A DNA stretch of 64,000 nt from Branchiostoma floridae (GCF_000003815.2 NC_049987.1:19428024-19492023); one strand, 5' to 3'; shown: positions 22,261 to 34,330, counted from the stretch's first letter. Made by a program: numbers and translations. The notes: generated by a model from the sequence alone, not told the origin.

Positions 22261-25200
22261 CTGAACAGAACAGCCAACATTCAGTCTTTACTTACTCAGG
22301 AGTTGTATACTGAATTTGCGTAATATCACTAATGAACATTACATCTGTTCACGGCACAATCCAGAAGAGATCTAAAACTTTGATTAAAAACAAATAGCAT
22401 AAGGATTATATAGGAAAATAATGATTAGTGCGCACTCCCTACAAATTGAAAAGGGCCAAAACTACAAGTCACCAGCCAACGAGAAACTGTGTCCAACATG
22501 CCTTAATCATTTTTAATGATAATGACTAATGAGAACGAATTCTACTTCATAATAGACTGTCCAACCTACGATAAAGACCAACAAAAATTGTTAAAATCTA
22601 TTTATTGTACATAAGTCTGATGCAATATTAATTACCATATACCAAGACAGAGATATTCAATTCGATATGTTCTAAAGAAGTGGCATGCATAACATTAACT
22701 GGTTTGTCTATACTGTTATCAAAAATTAGATTTAGATATTAGCAATACAAGAAGCTGAATGTTCATGAAATGTATGTGCAAGTTGCCATCTATTGTACCT
22801 GTTACAATTGTCACGTTCTATCTTATTCAGTCTATATATTACATGTACCTGTATCACTGGTGTTATTGCTGGGTCTAGCTGAAGCTGGTCGGTTGTTCCG
22901 TCTGCGCGCTGCCGCCCCCCTCAGTCCCGTCAGTCTCTGTTGTCGCCCGCTGTCCCGACCGCTACTGTGGCCGCCCTCCCTCGGGGATGACTGTTGGGTA
23001 GTCTGTCTGGGTCTCAACTGCATTCTATTGACTGGAGCTTGCTGGGTAGCTGTTGGACAATGACAAATTACTCAGTAAATGCAGAAATGTTTGCGGTTGT
23101 TTTATGTTCACAGTTTCTGCAGCAACCATTTCACCACAAACTCAAAACCACAGCAATTTTTGTCTTCTCCACAACCCCTTGTCTAACTCTAAGTGATGTA
23201 CCATATGATATACTATACATTGCACAGTACATGTACATTTCATTATAATGTTATAACTAACAAAGCACAAACTGAACACACAACTGTTACAGATCTTTGA
23301 ACATTGAATACAAAAAAGGTGCTTTCTGAAATTGTATAGAAAATAACAATACAAAATAATATAATAACAGTTATCTTCCCCTCAAAACACCATTCAATCT
23401 TAGTAGTCATCTTAAAGTTTGTAATTTTACATTTGCCAATTACCTGCATGCTGATTAGTTGCTGGTTGAGTGGCTATGTGCTGATTGGCTGCTGGTTGAG
23501 CAGGTGTGTGCTGATTGGCTGCTGGATGATTAGGTGCATGCTGATTGGCTGCTGAGTGATTGCCTGGTGATTGATTGGCAGCAGGCAGGTTGGTGGTCCT
23601 GAGTTGCAGCCTTCTGGCTTCTAGATCTTCTGGGGTTGTGTTCCGCCGGTCTCCCAGCATGCCTTGCTGTCTCAGGAGTAGAAAGTCCTCTTCAGGCAAC
23701 CCTCCGATGTACATGAGATATTCCGCCTCCCTGGGGGTAGGGAAACAACAAATGTTCAGATGTAAGCAGTGCTCAGGGACCAACTGGTGGCCTGTATCAC
23801 ACTCATATTCAACCAGGAAGCATCTTTGCGCTGTGGCAAGTACATGGTCAGTTCCACTTGACCACACCAGCCGGAAATTGAAATGACATCTGACTTCCAG
23901 CAAGGAAATACATGAATGTTTTTTTTTTTTTTTTTGTTAAAAAAAAGCACTTCAAAATTTATAACCGGACCTATGCCATGTCGCTGACATGGGGCTGAAA
24001 ATTTCTCAACGAGCTTGAAGGTACAAGCTATCAGACGGACATACTTGCTATATTTTGGCCGTAAATACTGTTACACTGGGGTCAATAATTCATTACCCTG
24101 GAGTAGTCTTACAGTTACACTGATTACGCTCGTTAAAAAACAAGAATAAAGAATGCTTCATGCAGACACAGTACACAGGGTTCTCCCCAGAATTTTTTTA
24201 GAATAGTGGAGGGGTTGGCAGAAATAACCCGAACCAACGCGCTGCACTTTCATGAAAATTGGTTCATTTTGCAATGACAGAAGGTGTCAAATACATGTAT
24301 TACAAGTATAATATGTTATAGTGATTCCTTTGTTGTGAAGCGGCAAAACGACTATTGTTTTGATCATTGCCCATTCACCAGTTTTTGCAGACAATGACGA
24401 CTGGAAAAGTGATGCCACTTGGCACAAAAATCTGTGAATTTTGATTAATTCAGGAAAACTAACCAAGAAAATAGGGAAGAAACACACTAAATTTCAAAAG
24501 AAGTATAGTGGAGCTGGGCTATGAGTATAGTGGAGGGCCTCTGTTATTCCATCCTCTGGGGAGGACTCTGGTACACTGTATCAGGTCTTACCTGCGTAGT
24601 TGTTCCAGCTCCTCCCTCCTATCCGTGTCCAGGGACTGCAGGTGTTCCTCCTGAGTCACCATCCGTCCATGGAGATCCCAATAAAACAAACAAACAAACA
24701 AACCTGCGTAGTTGTTCCAGCTCCTCCCTCCTGTCCGTGTCCAGGGACTGCAGGTGTTCCTCCTGAGTCACCATCCGTCCATGGAGATCCCAATAAAACA
24801 AACAAACAAACAAACAAACCTGCGTAGTTGTTCCAGCTCCTCCCTCCTGTCCGTGTCCAGGGACTGCAGGTGTTCCTCCTGAGTCACCATCCGTCCATGG
24901 AGATCCCAATAAAACAAACAAACAAACAAACAAACCTGCGTAGTTGTTCCAGCTCCTCCCTCCTGTCCGTGTCCAGGGACTGCAGGTGTTCCTCCTGAGT
25001 CACCATCCGTCCGTCAGACAGAGTCACCAGCTCCTGCCGCGAGCGTTCCCGCCACTGTTGGACGAACTCCAGGGGGTTGTCCCGCCCCTGGTGTCTCCTA
25101 CCACGACCTGACATACCGCCGCCAGATGATAGGTGGCGCTGTGGAGACAGAAAACAACAATAGTATCAAAATTGCTATTGAATGCTACAGCAGCAATTGT

Positions 25201-26400
25201 GTGTGTCAAACTAAATAAACTTCTTAAATACAAATAATTCCACATGCATGTTCAGTGCATCCACAACTAATTGCACTTAGGGGGAGGGGGATTGACGTAC
25301 TCAAAATCTAGGGAAGTCTGGTCATACTGGGGTATGTTCCCCCAGAACATAATTTTAATTTTCTAACTTACTGACAGTTGAAAAACACAAGTTTGTTGAC
25401 AAAAAATTGGACAGTGTTTTTTTTTTTCATAAAAGTTGAACTTACTAGTAGAATAGTGGAAAGCATCCAAGGTAGCGCAGCATTAAGCCAAACCTAACCT
25501 CTGCTNNNNNNNNNNNNNNNNNNNNNNNNNNNNNNNNNNNNNNNNNNNNNNNNNNNNNNNNNNNNNNNNNNNNNNNNNNNNNNNNNNNNNNNNNNNNNNN
25601 NNNNNTAATTGGTCCCGCTTATACCATTGGTATATACCATATTACCTCCACCAAGCAAATTTTACCTGCACCACTCTGAATTTAGAAAGTATGGATCATA
25701 CTAAAATTGTTCAGGAGCCATTGCTATTTTTTTTTTCTTTTATACTTTATAGGTGGTAACAGTCAATACAGCTAATAACAATCCATATACAGCTACATTA
25801 AAGGACATATAATAAGTATAAAACCCAGTACATGAACCAGTGCAGGTTAGGTGCAGGTAGACATCAGAAATACCTGCACAGCTCCAATTTTACCTGCACT
25901 AACCTGCATATGCAGGTGGTATTTCGAGCCCTGGTATCACAGTCTTACTCTTAGGCAATTGACAGCTGATCTAAAACAACTCAGAGCCTAATATAACCTC
26001 TGCTTGGAAGCCCCTGCTGCTGAAAGCTTCAATAACACAGGCAAATGCCAGCTATGGGCTATACCACACCTTCAAGATAGGGGTGTTGAGCTATGATTCT
26101 GCATTAAACCTAAAAAATCTGCAATGGTGCAAAAAATTGTGGGACTTCAAAACCCTGACATTCCAAAAAATCTTGAGCTATAGCTGCTGACACGCAAATC
26201 CAGACAAAAACAATACTCCTAATTTGGCGATCACTGATCTCCTTCACAGAGTAAATATAGAGAGAACTGAAGAAATTAAAGACAAAAAAATAAAATTACA
26301 ACATACCCGATTTTCCTCTGGCATTACGGCTATGTATGCATTTATCAGGCGTTGGCTCCGACAATGTCATCAATGTTCCAGATAATACAGTTAGTTCAGA
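21428..26400 (-). CDS. rlim: RLIM/RNF6-like RING-H2 E3 ubiquitin ligase (complete CDS)
   Basis: Coding exons 25114-24936, 23730-23444, 23049-22849 and 22260-21428 join in phases 2,1,1 to exactly 1500 nt, 499 aa. The N-terminal part has the family block with LEQLRR|EAEYLMYIGGLPEE and a following LL-RQQGMLG, as in RLIM/RNF6 leucine-zipper-like starts. The middle has Ala-Asn-Gln-His repeats and then a long Arg/Ser basic region. Residues about 335-390 are very acidic (DSDSSDFSDSWDEDYDSWED). The C-terminus has GLTKDEIAQLP followed by a C3H2C3 RING (C440 to C480, CTIC...CAHEFHSKC...CPVC). RLIM proteins are nuclear ligases that mark LIM-domain cofactors and other transcription regulators for destruction. 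RLIM and RNF6 are vertebrate duplicates, so one lancelet gene may be co-orthologous to both. A donor lies inside a tandem array (24589-25010). Confidence 0.85.
22849..23049 (-). CDS. rlim: RLIM-like gene exon: Arg/Gln-rich linker
   Basis: 201 nt, phase 1-1, acceptor GTCCAACAG, donor GATACAG|GTACAT. It encodes ATQQAPVNRMQLRPRQTTQQ and later RGAAARRRNNRPASARPSN, low-complexity and basic. Judged by position and phase rather than by domain. Confidence 0.75.
23072..23158. mobile_element. Fragment of MITE family A
   Basis: AAATGCAGAAATGTTTGCGG then TTGTTTTATGTTCAC...CACAAACTCAAAACCACAGC. A partial copy starting about 20 bp upstream of the acceptor at 23050, inside the intron. Confidence 0.6.
23444..23730 (-). 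CDS. rlim: RLIM-like gene exon: family N-terminal block and AANQ repeats
   Basis: 287 nt, acceptor TACCCCCAG, donor ATGCAG|GTAATT, phases 2 and 1. It encodes EAEYLMYIGGLPEEDFLLLR and QQGMLG, then six NQxxxxxPAANQH-type repeats that come from a tandem array of about 33 bp at DNA level (GATTGGCTGCTGG). Confidence 0.85.
24177..24569. mobile_element. Dispersed repeat D, copy 2 (inverted)
   Basis: About 393 bp, reverse complement of 18655-19033. AGGGTTCTCCCCAGAATTTT at one end, GGGGAGGACTCT at the other. Flanked by GTACAC on the right and a matching TACAC on the left, a possible short target duplication. Confidence 0.7.
24589..25010 (-). repeat. Fourfold tandem array containing an exon end and splice donor
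   Basis: Four copies at spacings 112, 116 and 116 bp. On the minus strand each holds GACGGATGGTGACTCAGGAG through GAACAACTACGCAG and then the intron start. In the three copies nearer the gene start the donor is GCAG|GTTTGTTTG (a GTTT microsatellite). In the last it is GCAG|GTAAGACC. Only the first copy is attached to the real upstream coding sequence. Reading through the array meets a stop, so splicing must leave at one of the donors. Confidence 0.9.
24936..25138 (-). CDS. rlim: RLIM-like gene first coding exon
   Basis: Acceptor TGTCTCCACAG, ATG at 25114. It encodes MSGRGRRHQGRDNPLEFVQQ onward to LDTDRREELEQLRR. The donor at 24935 is the weak GCAG|GTTTGT of the first array copy. Phase 2 fits the next exon, and the total length of 500 codons supports this end. 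Confidence 0.8.
25506..25605. other. Assembly gap (N)
   Basis: 100 consecutive N, a conventional unknown-size gap, in the 5' intron of the RLIM-like gene. Confidence 0.99.
25606..25935 (-). mobile_element. Dispersed repeat E, fullest copy
   Basis: On the minus strand it runs GGCTCGAAATACCACCTGCA, GTGCAGGTAAAATTGGAGCT ... CCTGAACAATTTTAGTATGA. Both halves recur on the plus strand at 33537-33740 and 35310-35445. Non-coding, and its other end is in the N gap. Confidence 0.7.
26307..26400 (-). other. rlim: Possible 5' UTR exon of the RLIM-like gene
   Basis: An acceptor directly before the first coding exon shows that an upstream exon exists. A donor ATCGG|GTATGT at 26306 on the minus strand is the best candidate. 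The 5' limit is unknown. Confidence 0.35.
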
Positions 26401-28540
26401 ATGACGTCATCTCCAGAAATCTTGCACGTAATACCAACCAACCATAAACCACCGTTGCACGGCATGACAACACACAACACAACTAACACAGCTTTAAAAT
26501 CAATACCTAATCAAATGCTCTATTGTACTTCTATTGTAGGTCTATTTATAGGGAGAGACAGATCAATTATATGTCAGTCCATGACGAAATGTTGGACTCA
26601 GACATTTGAATAATGCAATGAACTACTAGATGGTTCTATGGTTGCTAATCGCTGGGAAAATAGCACATGGAATCAATACAGATTTTGGAAAAATTATCCC
26701 AATATAACTTTTTTATAGTCCACCTATGCTGTTGTTAAACAAAGTGAATTCAGAAATGTATCAAATGAATAGAAATTATATAGGTCCTCATATGCATATT
26801 CAACACATTCTGATATACATTTAACACATGAAAACCTGATAGGAAAGTTGGTAGAGTGACCAAGCTGTTTAATTTTTTGGTGTAAATACTGAATCATTAG
26901 TGAACTAGAGTTCCTCGAACACATATCTTCGCCAAATAAACAATTTCTATGGAAGATAGTTCTTTTTGAATGATTAATGTGTATAAGTCCATATGTTATC
27001 TAGTCACATCATGTAGTGGTTGGTTGGATTATGAACATTGTGAGTAGATTAGTCTATTCTGTCGGTGTACATAATGCAGCAAATGTTTTGGCGATGTGAA
27101 TGAATGTCTTTGCATAATCAGAACAACTTGTACAGGTATGAGGTTACTGTTCTATTTTGTGTTGTCATAATTACTTTCGGAGAGCTGGTTATGTTTTGGG
27201 TAGCGTTTGTATGTATGTATGTATGTATGTATGTATGTATGTAGAAACCAGCAAATTGAAGACCGGCTGAATGGATTGAAGTGATATTTGGTATGTGGGT
27301 AGGTCTTGGAAACCTGGAAACCACAGGAAGTCACGCCGATAATTGCATTCGTCACTCACCAAACCCCGGCCACTGTAACAGTTGTTCCTTCCAATTTACG
27401 GAACTTTTTAACTCACCAAGGGTCATCTAAGGGCCATATGTAAGGATTGCTACGACCCCCGCCTTGGTGAACGTTTGTTTCAATCTCATGAAAATAGAAA
27501 GTAAAGTTTTGCAGTCGCGAGTTAAGTCAGAGGTATTTTACAGAGTCCAAGGTTATGATTTCTGCGACTGTCCGATGACAACCGCCTGTCACCTTTGGCG
27601 ATTTGTATTTCTCGCAATGATGTCAGTTCTTTCTAGCCGACCTTTCCCTTACAACATGACATCTCTGTTAAGAGTTGAGGAATGCGTGGATAATTGACGG
27701 TGACCCTTTTGACCTAAGTGCTGTTCTTCAACATGTTGGGTTTGTCTTGTCCCAGCACTTGGTCACTTGTTGTTTTAACCTAGTTCACAGATGTAAGTAC
27801 TATGTGTTACAAGCCGTCATTGTTCAATTATGTTATATTACTGACTTTACATAGTACTTATTCGTTTGTTTAGACCCATGTAGTGTTACTGGCACATGGA
27901 ACACCAAGTTTCCTTGCAGTCCATCATAAGAAAATACACCTGAAGTGTCTCGTAGATATTAGCTCTACATCTTTATATCAAGTGATATTCGTCAAGTTCC
28001 CTCTACTACATTTTTACCGTTCCCATGATATAGTGTTGCTTTTATTGTTGATCTGTATATAGATATAAGCAACACTTGTATATAGATATGTTATATTTCA
28101 ACTGCTATGAATCCTTTGCTGTGTGCCGTCGTATTGACATCAATTCAGCAAGCTATTTAATTGCTTAATTTTATAGATACGTGTTGGACACGGTCAGGCT
28201 TTGTATTTTGCTAACATGAACCATGACCATTTATAGGCATTTTTCAGCCAGTAGTCTCTACCAGACTCCATCCTGGCAGAATAGTACACGGATGACCTAG
28301 TAACATCCCTGGTCAATCAGAATTTCATGCTTCCAAGACAACGTCTGTTTATGAGGGAGCCCCTGCTTCCACTGGCTCCTTTGACCTACTTCTTCTCTAT
28401 TTTTAGACATCTATGGGTCGATTCAAGTCCTTTCAGGTGACTCTGTCACAAGTATTTTTCAACCGTTATAGAAGTTTCCCTAAGTAATTATATTAAATAC
28501 AGAGTGATTTATATAATTTGCATCTCATTATGTTGATAAT
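26401..28540. other. Intergenic stretch, mostly unique AT-rich sequence
   Basis: Apart from the GTAT microsatellite and its flanks at 27180-27350, I see no exon, RNA gene or named repeat. It is part of the divergent spacer between the RLIM-like gene and CEP126. Confidence 0.45.
27180..27350. repeat. (GTAT)n microsatellite with repeat-like flank
   Basis: About nine GTAT units at 27208-27242, followed by AGAAACCAGCAAATTGAAGA and GAATGGATTGAAGTGATATTTGGTATG. The phrase resembles the reverse complement of the old repeat at 28550-29215. Confidence 0.6.
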
Positions 28541-28549
28541 CATCCAAAG

Positions 28550-29215
28550 TACCTACCTACCAAAAACAAAAAATATCCATCAATCCCCTCAGGAGTTATC
28601 CATCTAAAAAGTTACGAAATATAACACCCACTGCAATTCCAAACAAGCTGCTAGGGGGCCCAAAATTAGACCATTGACTCCTAGTACCAACAGCTATCCA
28701 CCAGTAAAAAATCACGAACCTGGCACTTCTAGAAAATTTAGGCGAAAACTTTGATGCTCACTTGCAGTACCAAAACAATTTGCCAGGAGGCCCATTATCG
28801 AACTTGACCTTCCTTTCTGTGTCCCCTACCTATCAACCAAATATCATTAACATCCATCAAGAACATCTCGAGTTATCTTGCTTACAGACAAACGCACTTA
28901 CATACAAAGCCAGCTACAGCACCATAGGTAAAAGGTAGCTAAACCATTCTCGCACATGGCAATCCTTTCCACAGCCGCTACAGACCTGCCAAATATCGTG
29001 GAAATCGCCCAGCTACATTTTGACTTATGCCTCCCGAAAAAACACCCAAAAAAATACCAAGCTCGCTAATGTACCATAGGAAAACGCCAGGTAACCCATT
29101 TTCGAACTAGGCATGCCTTTAAACAACCGCTACACACCTGCAAAAAATAAAAAAGTTCCATCCACAATTTCTCGAGTTATATCCTGTTGACCTACATACA
29201 GACCCAAGTCGGCAA
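28550..29215. repeat. Old degenerate tandem repeat
   Basis: Three or four decayed units of roughly 150-190 bp. Each carries phrases like GCTAGGGGGCCCAAAATTAG, ACCTACCAAATATCAT, CATCCATCAAGAACATCTCG and AGTTATCTTGCTTACAGACA. The piece at 34365-34740 has the same phrases. Non-coding. Confidence 0.6.
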
Positions 29216-29639
29216 AAACATAAGCTTCTTGGCGAAGCTAATGATCTTTGTTTATACATGTATTGAAAATTGCAGAGGTGATTTGAAAACAGTTGTTGTA
29301 CTGAATGTACATGCCTTTGGTTCTGACGTAAAGTTGTTATTAATAATTCATAGACTACCATCGAGGACTATAGAAATTATTAGAATAAACATCATGGCAA
29401 AGCAGTTGTCAGCACATATCACATGAACTAGTTACTATTATATACTAATAACCGTTATACATGTAATTTAACGTGTTTTATTTTTATGTCAATCCCTACC
29501 TTTTCTGATTATAAGTAGTAAACAGTTGACAATTTTGCAGACTACTTTTCTGCACTTTGCACAATTTGTATTGCAAGGACATGGTCCTCATTAAGAAACT
29601 CTGAAATCTCCAGTTCTGTCTTCAACGCACAAACCTTAT

Positions 29640-29905
29640 GTGAGCAGGAATCACTATGTGATACAAACGAACCTTATGTGATTTGCATGAACCTTATGCA
29701 AAACTGGCCAACCACCTCCGGGTCATCAAGTGACATTACGTCATTCGCATAAGGTTCGTGCAAATCGCATGTTCGTGTGTGTGACAGACGGTTCGTAGGT
29801 TTTCGCATAGTGGTTCGTGTGATTTTCATAAGGTTCGTGTGTTTTCACATAGTGATTTGTGCGTATCACATAATGTTTGAATGAATCTCATGGGGTTCGT
29901 GCAAA
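29640..29905. repeat. Short-unit degenerate array around TTCGTGTG..CATAAGG
   Basis: About ten units of 20-22 bp. On the right they read GGTTCGTGTGATTTTCATAA, GGTTCGTGTGTTTTCACATA, GTGATTTGTGCGTATCACAT. On the left the same unit is inverted (CGAACCTTATGTGATTTGCA, TGAACCTTATGC). The inversion point is near 29710-29750. Confidence 0.75.
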
Positions 29906-30944
29906 TGCTTGGGCACCCCGCCGAAGGTACCACAAATGCTCAAGACAAGCGTAGACTTCCGTCAAAATATTCTGACACAACAAGAGAATTGTGGTGAAGA
30001 CAGCAGAGTGTCCCTTCAGGCAACAATCTTCATAAACATATTTCTAATATATCAAAACTACTGACGTTTAGTAAAATTATGTGATATCATTTATGATAAT
30101 TCTACCTCCGTATTGGTCAACGACTACAAAGTATATGATACTTAGATGATCTCATACTTTCAAACGAAGACGAAAAACTGTCAAACTGACGTAATTACTT
30201 TTTACAAACCGTTCATGTTGCACGTAACGTTATTTTTACGTTGCCAAAAAAAGCACGATGTTTTCATAACAATTTAGTTGATAACATACGACTTTTTCAG
30301 AGTTCCAAAGGTTATATAGGATAGAGGTACCAGACTGTGACACTCTTGCGTTGGCAGAGAGGCAATTTCGATCATATTTAAGGCGATTTTAAGACATTTA
30401 AGACTTTCTTTTACACATACCTTTCTCAGCAACTTTCACCTCTCTCTGCAATACAGGTTCAGGCAAAGATTGGGGCCTCGAGGTACATTGCTGTCTACTG
30501 TATTCATAATAACAGCCTGCAAAATATTTTCTATTTAATAGAACCTCCTTCGTTCATATTCACTGTATGAGAAACGAGACGGGTGGTGATATCTACTTCA
30601 CGCATCTTTTGATCAATTGATGACGTCACATGTGAATAGAAGTGACGTAAGCAGAGCGTAGGTCAGAAACCTCATTAAATATGTTTGCTAGTGAAAAAAA
30701 ATAACGTTGTGTGCAAATTTTGTAGTTGTAACACATTTTGAAAATTAATAGGAATTAAATGTCATTGTTTAAAAGGAGACTTTTATGACAATTTTCAAAG
30801 AATATGTCGATTTTGATCGTTATTGAGATTGAGGTTATCTTAGAGTCAATTTCAATAGTGAAAACAATGCAAGAGACGTCTAAGCTGCGTAATGAGGTGA
30901 TTTTATGCATACCTTTAGCGCAGTTGTCTTCGTTACAACCCAAA

Positions 30945-31090
30945 CTGTCAAGATGGCGGACAGAAGCAAAGATCGCTGATCTGTGCTGGAATTTCTACAT
31001 TTTACCACCATAAGAACTCACTTGAAGGGCACAGAAGGATGTATTCGGAAGAGGATTTTCCTATGAAGCGCACGGAATCTTCCAGCTGAC
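30945..31090 (+). promoter_or_regulatory. cep126: Candidate CEP126 promoter / first exon
   Basis: CAAGATGGCGGACAG at 30949 is a YY1-like motif of the kind found at transcription starts of housekeeping genes. The ATG in it stops after eight codons. It is at the right place for the missing 5' end of CEP126, but no splice join to 36605 could be shown. Confidence 0.25.
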
Positions 31091-31604
31091 GGTAAACAGG
31101 TGGAAAACGGCGAAGTCAACATGCTAACTGGAGCATACTCGTATCCTTTTTTTGGTCCGCGCTACCTGCATTTTTCTCACCGGTGGAAGTTGGGTGTTGT
31201 AGCCAGTGTTCTGGAAGTTGGTTTCCGTGCTCTAGATCACTGTTAGAAAATCATGATCAGCTACTAGCAACAGTGGAAGCTAGGTTTAGTTTTTCTGTAC
31301 AGGTACGCCATCGAGACAATACATACAGCATGTTTCAGAAAATTTTCACTAGCTTGAACTTCAAGTATAGGGGAGGGGCGGACTAGTAGTACTTAGTAGT
31401 AGTAAATTAAGTTGGACAGTAATCTGCAAATAAGTATTGTGAATGAAGTAGTTTATTGAAGAGAAGTACGTAGTACTCAAGTGAAATGTGCTGATCAGTA
31501 TAGAAGGTACAGTAAACTCTACTCTACTCTAATCGTATCCGCATAGCCTTTTTGTCTCTTTAGGGGGGTCTCTGAGTTGTTATAAAATTCATCTTGTCTC
31601 GGAC

Positions 31605-31805
31605 ATGGTATAAACTATAATTGAGGGCAAATTTATGCATCCCCTTCCACCACTTTTTACCTCCCCAACCGAAGTCAGGTACCCAGTATTGACACCTGGT
31701 TGTGTAAATTGAATATCCCATAGAAACAATATTGATGGCTTGTCAGGGGATTCTAACCCAGGACCTCTGGGTTCTAGGCCAAACACTCTGCCAAAAGACC
31801 ACCTG
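31605..31805 (-). mobile_element. tRNA-derived SINE, minus strand
   Basis: On the minus strand GGTGGTCTTTTGGCAGAGTG leads to the B-box-like GGGTTAGAATCCCC. It continues to the body shared with 46060-46270 (TGGGTACCTGACTTCGGTTG, GGGAGGTAAAAAGTGG). Clear full-length relative. Confidence 0.75.
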
Positions 31806-34059
31806 TTGGATAAAATCATAAGAGTATTGGGGAGCCGGAGATACACAGAAAGTGGTTTGTCCGTATAACTTAGCACAGCAAATACACCACTAATACTAAT
31901 AGCCAATTAGCATTTCATTTTTCTCTAGTTAAGGTAATAATTTTTGATTTAAAAAAAATTGTCAGAACTTATGGCAGAAGTTCAAGTATACGTTAAACAG
32001 ATAAATCATCTTTTTGGTGACCATAAAAAAAAAAAAAGAATCCTCAAGATGTCTCAATTTTAAATTAAGAAAATGCCTTGCCACTTTGCTAAGTGAAAAT
32101 TTATATCAATTGAATTTTATTTGCACTGTGTAGACAAAAACACTGCAAAAATATTTAAAAAAATGTTTTAGATATCAGTTAAGTATTGAAATTGAAAGCA
32201 TAAATAAATCATTGAAACAATCTGAATTTTTGAACATTACTTGAAAATGGGTGAATTTATCACTGGAAATTATGGTAAGTGTGTCTTATGTTTGCTCCCT
32301 GTGGAATTTGATAATGGTAATTGGGTAGGGACCACTGGTAAGATTATGCAATAATACAGTCATTGGTCCCCTGAGAATTATGAGTTGCCACTAACTTGGT
32401 CACACCATGACACACAGTCACATTCTGTACATAACATTTCGGGAGCAGCTTTTCTGTGAATGAAAAATTTACGTGTGAAAAAATTATGTTCTTGAAATAT
32501 ACCTGAAATGCTGTTGTAAAAAAAAGATAATACATAGGAAGTCAAATGTCAGTCATTTACTCAAGCAGTATTGATAGTGCCCGTGTGAAGAGCTTGTTTT
32601 GTCTGTCAAGTCATGGTTGTTCCTGCCATTTTCTAGTCTGGAAGCAGCATAACTAGACAAAATAAGAGGTGGAGATACTAAATTATTCATGGTAATTTTG
32701 TAAATTGTTGCTTTCACAAAATGTTGTCTGCAGTGAATTAGAATTCCAAACAATGTTCAGAAAAAAAAACAACTTCTGTAACAACTAAATTCGGATTTTC
32801 TTACAACGATTTCGGCACAAAATCGCGCTAGTTATCATAAAAAATCGATGAAAACCTCAATTTTGAAAATGATGCGGTTGTTATGGGTCCCAATTTGGGC
32901 CGGTCGCGGTTGCGTTGGCCAGGTGGTCGTTGAGACAAGGTCGCTTAATGATTACGTCAATGGGGAAAAAATCGGGACCGAGAAAAAACGGTCGAAATGG
33001 CCAGGTGGTCGCTGAGAAGAGGTGGTCGCTCGGGCAGGTTTGACTAGTATGTAACACAACGCTACCAATTATTGTCCCATTTATTTAAAACACCTTTATC
33101 TTAATACCCTACATGCAGACTAAACTTGTAACCCATATCATCTATTCTAAAAATAGTAAAAAGAACAATGCATCTTGCCTGTATCTCTTTCTCCACCTGT
33201 TAAATGCTGTGTTAGCATGTATTCATACCTCAATGATCTCTTTGATAAAGAATTGTAGTGTTACCCTATTGTATATTATGATTATGAATTTATGATTATG
33301 AGTGTACATTTGGTACAGGTGTATTACTAGCTATAGTAGACCAGCACCTTTCTCCTGTTTTTTACAGTGTGAAAACTTTTGTTTCCTTGATGAAAAGAGA
33401 ATTGCGTGCAGCAAGACCATTTGTTTATTTAGATAATCTGACCCGTTTTATTACTATTGTTGTGGGTGCGGAACGGGGTGTCCAGTTTACGCGTTCTTGT
33501 GTTACGCTGGTTAGGAGACTTACAAAGACTAGGGGCTCGAAATACCACCTGCATGCAAGACTGCAGGTTAGTGCAGGTAAAATTGGAGCTGTGCAGGTAT
33601 TTCTGGTGTCTATCTGCACCTAACCTGTACTGCTCTATGTATACTGGGTTTTATACATAAATGTCCTATGATGTACATGCACGTGGATTGTTCTTAGCTG
33701 CATTGGCTGTTACCACCTATAAAGTAAAAGAAAAAAAAGTGTGGCAATTAAAATTATTGCCATAGCGACGGTTTTAATGTTTATAAGTTTTATAGATTGT
33801 TGTTGTTAATGGGTTTTAATAGTCGTATTCCATTCGTCTGGCGATGGATGTTCATAGAGCATTGCTGTCAAAGGGGGTCCCTTGTGAGTGAAGGGTGAAC
33901 TAATGTAAATGCTTCTCATCGATTTTACAAATCAGGGCCTCGTTTTACTCTAGCTAAATAACAATATGCTAAAAAAGGGTTTCGGCCAGTATCGATATCA
34001 TATAGATATATAGATAGATATATAGATAGTTAAAAATATTTTTCTACTGAATTAATTGT

Positions 34060-34330
34060 GTTTGTCATGAATTATGCAAATAAGGCCCTCATTTGCATAA
34101 ACTATATAACTTGATCATCTCCAACAAACAGACATGCGCAATATATGTTAGCATTTTCTCATTAATTATGCAAATAAGGTATTTATCTATCAATATTCTT
34201 CTCTTTCTCAGTTACAAAGGTCACATGTTGTAATGGTCCTTTAATTGAGCTGAGCATGTTTAGACAATTTCCCAATTTATTATGCAAATTAGCTTCCACT
34301 CTGCATAATTCTTCATAATTAATATGCAAT
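34060..34330. repeat. Cluster of ATTATGCAAATNAG words
   Basis: GAATTATGCAAATAAGGC, TTAATTATGCAAATAAGG, TTATTATGCAAATTAGC, plus inverted ATTTGCATAA. ATGCAAAT is the POU octamer, but here it looks like part of a decayed repeat that continues into the piece at 34365. Confidence 0.5.

Noticed and set aside
24595-24935. Coding frames with FVCLFVLLGSPWTDGDSGG repeats in the RLIM array
   Set aside because: They are out-of-frame readings of the exon copies plus the GTTT intron run, and the in-frame read-through ends in a stop.
29640-29905. CRISPR-like array
   Set aside because: Units are degenerate and inverted, have no constant repeat/spacer layout, and lie in animal DNA.
32244-32276. Possible CEP126 first exon (ATGGGTGAATTTATC... 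before GTAAGT)
   Set aside because: The phase would fit exon a, but the encoded residues lack the helix seen before this point in relatives, and there is no upstream support.
33369-33623. 84-aa frame starting MKTFVSLMKRELRAAR
   Set aside because: It runs into repeat E and has no splice or family support.
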